Shown one piece after another: positions 58,136 through 64,000 of a stretch of 64,000 bases of DNA. The notes below the pieces were generated by a model that worked only from the letters and a program-made list of their open reading frames with translations, did no database searches and was not told the origin of the DNA. A program made the position numbers and the translations under genes. The DNA is from Kitasatospora acidiphila. Lineage in GTDB: Bacteria > Actinomycetota > Actinomycetes > Streptomycetales > Streptomycetaceae. Every line of letters begins with the position of its first letter. Position 1 is the stretch's first letter. The DNA lies in assembly GCF_006636205.1 (NCBI RefSeq), contig NZ_VIGB01000003.1, forward strand, positions 4,020,501-4,084,500, given 5' to 3'.

Positions 58136-58298
58136 ACCCCCGGTGACCCCCGCTGACCCCCGGTAGTCCCGTTCCGGGCGGTCCGCACCGCACAATGGCA
58201 ACACCCCTTCCATCCCCAGAGAGGGCAACCCCGCCGATGACTCCCCCGCCGACGACCGCAACCCCGCCGAGCCCTCCGCGCCGCCCGCGCGGCTGCTC

Positions 58299-59009
58299 GT
58301 GGTCGACGACGAGCCGGCGCTGCGTGACGCGCTGGAGAGCAGCCTCGCCTTCGAGGGCTACGAGGTCAGCACCGCCACCGACGGCTACGAGGCGCTGGAG
58401 GCCGTCGAACGCGACAAGCCCGACCTGGTGCTGCTGGACATCATGATGCCCCGGATGGACGGCCTCACCGCCGTCCGCCGGATGCGCTCCCGCGGCGACA
58501 CCGCCCCGGTCCTGATGCTCACCGCGCGCGACGCGGTGGGCGACCGGGTCACCGGCCTGGACGTCGGCGCCGACGACTACCTCGCCAAACCGTTCGAACT
58601 GGACGAGCTGCTGGCCCGGGTCCGCGCCCTGCTGCGCCGCAACGCGCTGGCCACCGAGGCCGCCGCCCGGGCCGGCGCCGTGGAGGACGACTCCGAGGTG
58701 CTCGCCTTCGCCGACCTGAAGATGAACACCGCCACCCGCGAGGTCACCCGCGCCGGCAAGCCCATCGAGCTGACCCGCACCGAGTTCATGCTGCTGGAGA
58801 TGTTCCTCTCCCACCCGCGCCAGGTGCTCACCCGCGAGCAGATCCTCAAGGCGGTGTGGGGCTTCGACTTCGAGCCGTCCTCCAACTCACTGGACGTCTA
58901 CGTGATGTACCTGCGCCGCAAGACCGAGCAGGGCGGCATGCCCCGGCTCATCCAGACCGTACGCGGGGTCGGCTACGCCCTGCGCGCGCCTAGCGGAGCG
59001 ACGGCCTGA
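58299..59009 (+). CDS. OmpR-type response regulator
   Basis: 236 aa from GTG. The phospho-acceptor Asp is in DLVLLDIMMPRMDG; Lys in DYLAKPFELDELLAR; the winged helix FMLLEMFLSHPRQVLTREQI ends at GVGYALRA. The upstream coding for RLL is in frame, but no ATG/GTG lies before it; an ATG with the expected MTPPP start is at 58237 in another frame. It is possibly frameshifted. Pairs with the kinase 2 bases downstream. Confidence 0.85.
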   Translation: MVDDEPALRDALESSLAFEGYEVSTATDGYEALEAVERDKPDLVLLDIMMPRMDGLTAVRRMRSRGDTAPVLMLTARDAVGDRVTGLDVGADDYLAKPFELDELLARVRALLRRNALATEAAARAGAVEDDSEVLAFADLKMNTATREVTRAGKPIELTRTEFMLLEMFLSHPRQVLTREQILKAVWGFDFEPSSNSLDVYVMYLRRKTEQGGMPRLIQTVRGVGYALRAPSGATA

Positions 59010-59011
59010 GG

Positions 59012-60565
59012 GTGATGGGCACCAAAGCGGTTTCACGGGGGCGGCTGTCGCGGTGGTACCACGACATGTCGCTGCGCAGCCGGCTGGCGGTGCTGGCGTC
59101 GGTGGCAGTGGCGGTGGCGATCGCGCTGTGTTCGGTCGCGTGCTGGTTCATCGTGAGGGACCAGACGTACGCGCTGCAGCAGCAGGAGCTCGCCAAGGCT
59201 CCCTACGCTCTGCAGGTCATCCCGCGCCTCAGCCCACCCACCGTCTGCGCGAGCACTCCACAGGATGCCGTCACCGAGTTGGAGACCGCCAACGCCGGCC
59301 TGTTTACCGGCGCACCGCCCCCGGGAAATCGCAGCAACCACTGGCCGGCTGAGGCGATCAGCTCCGACGGCTCCGAAGTCTGCCTGCCGATCGGAGCGGA
59401 CCTGGTCGCCGTCAAGGTCGAGCCGTCCTACCTGAACGCGATCAACCTGCCGATCGGGCAAGCGACCTACGTCAGGGGGCGGTTCGTCAACGGTGATCCG
59501 GCGATGGTGCGGCTGTCGCACTACCAGGACGCGCGTCAGTCCTATGTGCTCGCCACGGCTTCATCGTTGAAGAGCGTCGACAACTCCCTCCAGAACCTCG
59601 GCTTCATCCTCCTCGTCGTCTCCGCCGTCGGCATCGGCATCGCCGGTGTCACCGGCCGCCTGGTGGCTCGTGCTGCCCTGCGTCCCGTTCACGACCTCAC
59701 CGATGCCGTGGAGCACATCGCCCGCACCGAGGAGGTGGGCACCACGATCCCCGTGCACGGCAATGACGAGATCGCCCGGCTCTCCTCGTCCTTCAACTCG
59801 ATGTCCACCGCGCTCGCCAACTCGCGGGAGCGGCAGACCCGGTTGATCGCGGATGCCGGGCACGAGCTGCGCACTCCGCTCACCTCGCTGCGCACCAATG
59901 TGGACCTGCTGATCCGCAGCGACGACACCGGCCGGCCGCTGCCGCCCGCCACCAAGACCAAGCTGCTCGGCTCGATGAAGGCGCAGATGCAGGAACTCAC
60001 CGTGCTGATCGGTGACTTGCTGCAGCTGTCCCGACCGGACTCACCGCGCCCGGGGCAGAACGTGGCGGTGGTCGCGGTGCACGAGATCGCCCAGCGTGCC
60101 GTGGACCGGGCCAAGTTGCGCGGTCCGGGGCTGAACTACCAGGTGGTCCTGGAGCCCTGGTACACCCGGGCGGACGCGGCCGCGTTGGAGCGGGCCGTGA
60201 TGAACCTGCTGGACAACGCGGTGAAGTACAGCCCGCCGGCGGGTGCCATCGAAGTGACCCTGCACCACGGGCGGTTGACGGTCCGCGACCATGGACCGGG
60301 CATCCCGGAGGACGAACTGCAGTACGTCTTCGACCGGTTCTGGCGTTCCCCGTCGTCCCGGCAGCTGCCGGGTTCGGGACTGGGCCTGTCGATCGTGGCG
60401 CAGACCGTGGAGGACAGCGGCGGCCGGGTCACGCTGGGTCCGGCGCCGGACGGCGGCCCGGGTGCGTTCGCGGTGGTCACCCTCCCCGGCGCCCCGGAAC
60501 CGCCCCCGGCGGCGCCTCCGCTGCCCCCGCAGCCGCCGTACCCGCCGGGCTCCGCAGCCAGCTGA
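59012..60565 (+). CDS. Sensor histidine kinase
   Basis: 517 aa. TM1 (LAVLASVAVAVAIALCSVAC), a sensor of about 140 aa with Cys pair, TM2 (LGFILLVVSAVGIGIAGVTG), HAMP, His in ADAGHELRTPLTSLRTN, N box MNLLDNAVKYS, G boxes DHGPGIPEDE and GSGLGLSIV. Pro-rich tail. GTG 59012, paired with the regulator before it. Confidence 0.92.
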   Translation: MMGTKAVSRGRLSRWYHDMSLRSRLAVLASVAVAVAIALCSVACWFIVRDQTYALQQQELAKAPYALQVIPRLSPPTVCASTPQDAVTELETANAGLFTGAPPPGNRSNHWPAEAISSDGSEVCLPIGADLVAVKVEPSYLNAINLPIGQATYVRGRFVNGDPAMVRLSHYQDARQSYVLATASSLKSVDNSLQNLGFILLVVSAVGIGIAGVTGRLVARAALRPVHDLTDAVEHIARTEEVGTTIPVHGNDEIARLSSSFNSMSTALANSRERQTRLIADAGHELRTPLTSLRTNVDLLIRSDDTGRPLPPATKTKLLGSMKAQMQELTVLIGDLLQLSRPDSPRPGQNVAVVAVHEIAQRAVDRAKLRGPGLNYQVVLEPWYTRADAAALERAVMNLLDNAVKYSPPAGAIEVTLHHGRLTVRDHGPGIPEDELQYVFDRFWRSPSSRQLPGSGLGLSIVAQTVEDSGGRVTLGPAPDGGPGAFAVVTLPGAPEPPPAAPPLPPQPPYPPGSAAS

Positions 60566-60600
60566 CGGTCCGCCCGGGCGGACCGTCAGCTCACACCCCC

Positions 60601-60823
60601 GGCTCCGCCGCGAGCTGACGCTCCGCCCGGATCCTCCCCCAGCCTTCGGCCGGGGGGACCCCCATCTCGCGCCCCGGGCCGAACGTCACACTCCCGGCTC
60701 CGCCGCGAGCTGACGCTCCGCCCGGATCCTCCCCCAGCCTTCGGCCGGGGGACCCCCATCTCGCGCCCCGGGCCGAACGTCAGACCCCCGGCTCCGCCGC
60801 GAGCTGACGCTCCGCCCGGATCC
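60601..60823. repeat. 95-bp tandem repeat with embedded short element
   Basis: Copies begin at 60601, 60696 and 60790 (period 95, 94). The third, partial copy is the end of the ATPase gene (RIRAERQLAAEPG). Each full copy carries an inserted GGCCGAAGGCTGGGGGAGG-type element (60634-60664; 60728-60758, complementary strand). Confidence 0.75.
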
Positions 60824-62129
60824 GCTCGGCCACCGCGTCCTCGGTCATCGCGCGGTCGGTGTAGACCAGCGGGCGCTCGCTCTCGGTGATGATGTGCTTG
60901 ACCACTTGGACGTTGCCGTTGACGTCCCAGACGGCGATGCCCGGGGAGAGGGTGGGGATGATCTCCACCGCCCACCGGGGCAGGCCCAGCACCCGTCCGG
61001 TGGCCCGGGCCTCGTCGGCCTTCTGCATGTAGATGGTGCGGGTGGAGGCCATCTTGAGGATCGCCGAGGCCTCCTTGGCGGCGGCGCCGTCCACCACGTC
61101 CGACAGGTGGTGCACCACGGCGACGAACGACAGGCCGAGCCGGCGCCCGAACTTCAGCAGCCGCTGGAAGAGTTGGGCCACGAACGGGCTGTTGATGATG
61201 TGCCAGGCCTCCTCGACCAGGAAGATGCGCTTCCTGCGGTCGGGGCGGATCCAGGTGTGCTCCAGCCAAACGCCGACGATCGCCATCAGGATCGGCATCG
61301 CGATCGAGTTGCGGTCGATGTGCGACAGGTCGAAGACGATCAGCGGCGCGTCCAGGTCGATGCCGTCGGTGGTCGACCCGTCGAACATGCCGCGCAGGTC
61401 GCCGTCGACCAGCCGGTCCAGCACCAGGGCCACGTCCAGGCCCCAGGACTGCACCTCCTCCGGGTCCACCCCGAGCGACTCCACCGAGGACAGGTCGGGG
61501 CGGCGCAGCGTCTCGATGATGTCGCCGAGGATCGGCTGGCGGTCCGTCACGGTGGCCCGGACATGGGCGTGCGCGGCCTTCAGGGCGAAGCCGGCCCGCT
61601 CCTCCAGGCTGCGGCCCATCGCCACCTCGATGATGGTGCGCAGCAGCGACAGCTGCCCGGTGGTGGTGATCGCCGGGTCCAGCGGGTTGAGCTTGACCCC
61701 GCCGTCCCGGGCCGCCATCGGGTCCAGCCGGACCGACTTTATGCCCAGCGCGTTGGCGATCAGGTTCCACTCGCCGACGCCGTCCTCGCCCTGCGCGTCC
61801 AGCACCACCACCTGCCGGTCGCGGAACCTCAACTGCCGCAGCACATAAGTCTTCTCCAGCGCCGACTTGCCGTTGCCCGACTCGCCGAGCACCAGCCAGT
61901 GCGGGGCCGGCAGCTGCTGGCCGTAGAGCTGGAACGGGTCGTAGACGTAGCCCTTCCCGCTGTACACCTCACGGCCGATGATGACCCCGGAGTCGCCCAG
62001 CCCCGGTGCGGCGGTGGGCAGGTAGACCGCCTGGGCTTGACCGGTGGAGGTGCGCACCGGCAGCCGGGTGGTCTCCACCTTGCCGAACATCAGGCTGGTG
62101 AACGAGTCGGTCAGGTTGCCCATGGCCAC
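60780..62129 (-). CDS. VirB4/TraC-like ATP-binding protein
   Basis: 449 aa. Walker A LVLGESGNGKSALEK (about residue 85); Walker B DAPLIVFDLSHID; WGLDVALVLDRLVDGDLRGM; KRIFLVEEAWHIINSPFVAQ. It is the ATPase of a type IV-like secretion set found in streptomycetes. GTG 62129 after GGAG, just before MGNLTDSF. The 3' end is part of a tandem duplication. Confidence 0.85.
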   Translation of the reverse strand: MAMGNLTDSFTSLMFGKVETTRLPVRTSTGQAQAVYLPTAAPGLGDSGVIIGREVYSGKGYVYDPFQLYGQQLPAPHWLVLGESGNGKSALEKTYVLRQLRFRDRQVVVLDAQGEDGVGEWNLIANALGIKSVRLDPMAARDGGVKLNPLDPAITTTGQLSLLRTIIEVAMGRSLEERAGFALKAAHAHVRATVTDRQPILGDIIETLRRPDLSSVESLGVDPEEVQSWGLDVALVLDRLVDGDLRGMFDGSTTDGIDLDAPLIVFDLSHIDRNSIAMPILMAIVGVWLEHTWIRPDRRKRIFLVEEAWHIINSPFVAQLFQRLLKFGRRLGLSFVAVVHHLSDVVDGAAAKEASAILKMASTRTIYMQKADEARATGRVLGLPRWAVEIIPTLSPGIAVWDVNGNVQVVKHIITESERPLVYTDRAMTEDAVAERIRAERQLAAEPGV

Positions 62130-62171
62130 GGGGGCTCCAGTTGGTCGGCGGCGGATGCCGGTGGCGGACGG

Positions 62172-63751
62172 TCAGCGGCGGATGCCGGTGGCGAACGGCA
62201 GGGTGTTGACGAACGCCCGGTGGTGCTCGCGGTCGCACCACTCCAGCTTGAGGTAGCTCTTGCCGGCCGAGGCCCGGATGGTCCGCTTGTCGCGGGCCAG
62301 CGCCTCGGGGTTGCGGGAGGAGACCGTGATGTAGCCGACCAGGTTCACCCCGGCCGCGCCGGAGGCCAGGTCGTCACCGCGCTGGTCGACCCGGCCGGTG
62401 TGGGCCAGGTCGCGCGGGTCCACCGTGCGGTTCATCTTGGCCGCGCGGCTGGCCTCGGCCTCGTCGTTGGTCTTCTCGGTGAGCATCCGCTCGATCGCCA
62501 CGTCGGTCGGCTCCAGGTCCATGGTGACGGCGACCGTGCGGATCACGTCCGGGGTGTGCACCAGCAGCGGGGCGAGGAAGTTGACGCCCACCGGGGTGAG
62601 CGGCCACTCCTTGATCCAGGCGGTGGCGTGGCACCAGGGCGCCCGGGTGGCCGACTCGCGGGTCTTGGCCTGCAGGTACTGCGGGTCGGTGGCGTCCAGC
62701 TCGGCCGGCCAGGCGTTGCGCCGGGTCATCGCCTGGATGTGGTCGATCGGATGGTCCGGGTCGTACATCGAGTGCAGCAGCGAGGCCAGCCGGGCCTCGC
62801 CCAGCGGCTGCCGCACCCGGATGTCGGCCTCCGCCAACCGGGCGCAGATGTCGGTCAGTTCACGGGCCATCACGGCGGCCAGGCCGTCGTCCTCGCGGCC
62901 CGCGCCGCGCTTGTCGTAGGCGCTGCGGCCCATCGCCTGCGACTCGGCGGCCAGGTCCCGGGTGTAGTGCATGCAGGCCACCAGGTAGGCCCGGTGCTGC
63001 TCGGAGGAGGTGGACACCATCGACTGCAGCTGGTCGTAGGAGTCCCGCAGCCAGCGCGGCGCGTCCTGGTCGCCGCGCCGCTCGACGTCCTTGGCGTGCG
63101 CGTCCGGGTCGGCGGGCAGGGTGCGGGCCAGGATCTGCAGCCGGGTCACGAAGCCGTCCCCGTTGGCGACGTGCTTGAGCAGGGTGCCGAACCGGTCGAC
63201 CAGCGCCTCCTGGTCCTCGGAGTCGCGCAGCCCCACGCCCGGGCCCTCGATCTCGATCGCGGCGGTCACGGTGCGCCGCTCCAGGTGCATCAGCACGGCG
63301 ACCTCGTCCGGTCCGAACGGCGCGCTCAGCCAGCGCTGCCGCCCCACCCCCGGCGGCGGGCCGACCTCGACCTCCCGGCCGTCCAGCCGGGTACCGGCGT
63401 CCATCGCGGTGGACTGCCAGACCGCCCGGCCACTGCGCACGGTGCGCCGGAAGGTGCGGTTGATCTCCACCCACTTGTAGAAGGTCCGGCGCCGGTACGG
63501 CAGGTACACCGCCGCGATGGCCAGCAGCGGGAAGCCCACCAGACCGACTATCCGCAGCGCCAGGATCGGCACCAGCAGACCCCAGAGCATCCCCAGGAAG
63601 GCGCCGAAGATGATCAGGATGATCTCCCCGGACTCCCGGTTGCGCCCGATCGGCGCGTTCGGGCGGGACTTGCCGATCAGGTAGGTGCGGCGCTGGTGGA
63701 CGTACGACTGGGCGTACTGCCCCCGAACTGGCCGAACGGCTCACTGCTCAA
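62172..63751 (-). CDS. SCO6880-like membrane protein (probable frameshift near start)
   Basis: About 525 aa if joined. RTYLIGKSRPNAPIGRNRES is the family start; two membrane helices (ILIIFGAFLGMLWGLLVPIL and the next), then a large cytoplasmic part. A TTG at 63751 begins LSSEPFGQFGG, but a C5/G5 run (63720-63724) puts the frames apart. The ATG at 63590 gives only a shortened 472-aa form. Confidence 0.75.
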
Positions 63752-63757
63752 GGCGCG

Positions 63758-64000
63758 TCACCCTCCCTTCGCTGGGTTCTGGGCCGGCGGCTGGGCCGGC
63801 GCCGCCGGGGTCTTCGGCGCGGCGGGCTGCCGGGTGGCGTGCGCGGCGATGCCGGGGGCGACCGAGCCGCCGCCCGCGCCGCCGCTGGCCGAGGCGGTCG
63901 CCGTCTCCGCGCCGCCGCGCGAACCGTGCGTCGAGATGCCCTGCTTGACCAGGTTGGCCGGCCCGTTGATCATCGCCTGGCCGGCGCTGACCGCGCTGGC
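63758..64000 (-). CDS. C-terminal end of a TrbL-like membrane protein (partial)
   Basis: At least 80 residues, open to the window edge. It shows a disordered Ala/Gly/Pro/Gln-rich C terminus. In streptomycetes a TrbL-like membrane protein precedes the SCO6880-type gene. Its stop lies seven bases before the TTG of the next gene. Confidence 0.6.
   Translation of the reverse strand, partial: ASAVSAGQAMINGPANLVKQGISTHGSRGGAETATASASGGAGGGSVAPGIAAHATRQPAAPKTPAAPAQPPAQNPAKGG

Noticed and set aside
62860..63744. Arg/Pro-rich frame overlapping the SCO6880-like gene as a real gene
   Set aside because: Composition is typical of an off-frame GC artefact, without family features.

Overview
The window is high-GC actinobacterial DNA, most likely from Streptomyces or Kitasatospora. 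The host genes are typical of streptomycete chromosomes (rsiG, nur, glnR, a cysA-type sulfurtransferase behind a Cys-containing leader peptide, DUF2993 and DUF1416 genes), and a short interspersed GC-rich repeat common in these genera is present. A complete-looking 44.2 kb siphovirus prophage sits inside the host gene dtd (D-aminoacyl-tRNA deacylase). The 5' part of dtd ends in an in-frame TAG at 4420 and the 3' part resumes at 48616. The two junctions share the 10-bp core CACCCTCTAC.

Left host flank (1-4407): DUF2342 metallopeptidase-like gene, D,D-carboxypeptidase (dacB), inorganic pyrophosphatase (ppa), the c-di-GMP-binding anti-sigma factor rsiG, and the dtd 5' fragment.

Prophage left arm (4418-14.6 kb, all minus): tyrosine integrase, small excisionase, DUF6197 gene, sliding-clamp-like protein, ParB-like protein, a DnaE-type DNA polymerase, and a run of small genes. 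A 0.5 kb gene-free, hairpin-rich region (14.6-15.1 kb) separates these from the plus-strand late genes.

Prophage centre (15.1-36.1 kb, plus): tRNA-Met-like gene, HNH nuclease, a short anti-defence-looking cassette (Acb2-like protein and three CRISPR-repeat-like hairpins), terminase, portal, MuF, scaffold, capsid, a glycosyltransferase, connectors, tail genes with a -1 frameshift, a tape measure, minor tail proteins, endolysin and a holin-like protein. A WhiJ-type triad follows (DUF397, HTH-DUF5753, RsbW-like ATPase; 36.1-37.8 kb). It looks like lysogenic cargo that could touch host development.

Prophage right arm (38.8-48.2 kb, minus): nucleotide-related enzymes, a sigma-like factor, phosphoesterase, split primase, endonuclease VII, DnaB-like helicase (with an apparent ATA start), Cas4/RecB-like nuclease, and a repressor that resembles the mycobacteriophage L5 gp71 family. 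Twelve copies of an invariant 12-mer (TCAAGCGTTGCG; ideal form a 17-bp dyad) lie through the prophage. All are oriented with local transcription, and several supply the -35 box of a promoter. They look like stoperator/operator sites for that repressor.

Right host flank (48.8-64 kb): YgfZ-like protein, nur, FABP-like protein, DsrE-like protein, DUF3099, DUF1416, sulfurtransferase with leader peptide, DUF2993 lipid-binding-like protein, MoaD/ThiS, glnR, a LacI regulator, a membrane-anchored trypsin-like protease, a two-component system, and part of a conjugation-like (VirB4/SCO6880-type) membrane gene set. Two host genes (the response regulator and the SCO6880-like gene) show possible frameshifts near their 5' ends.
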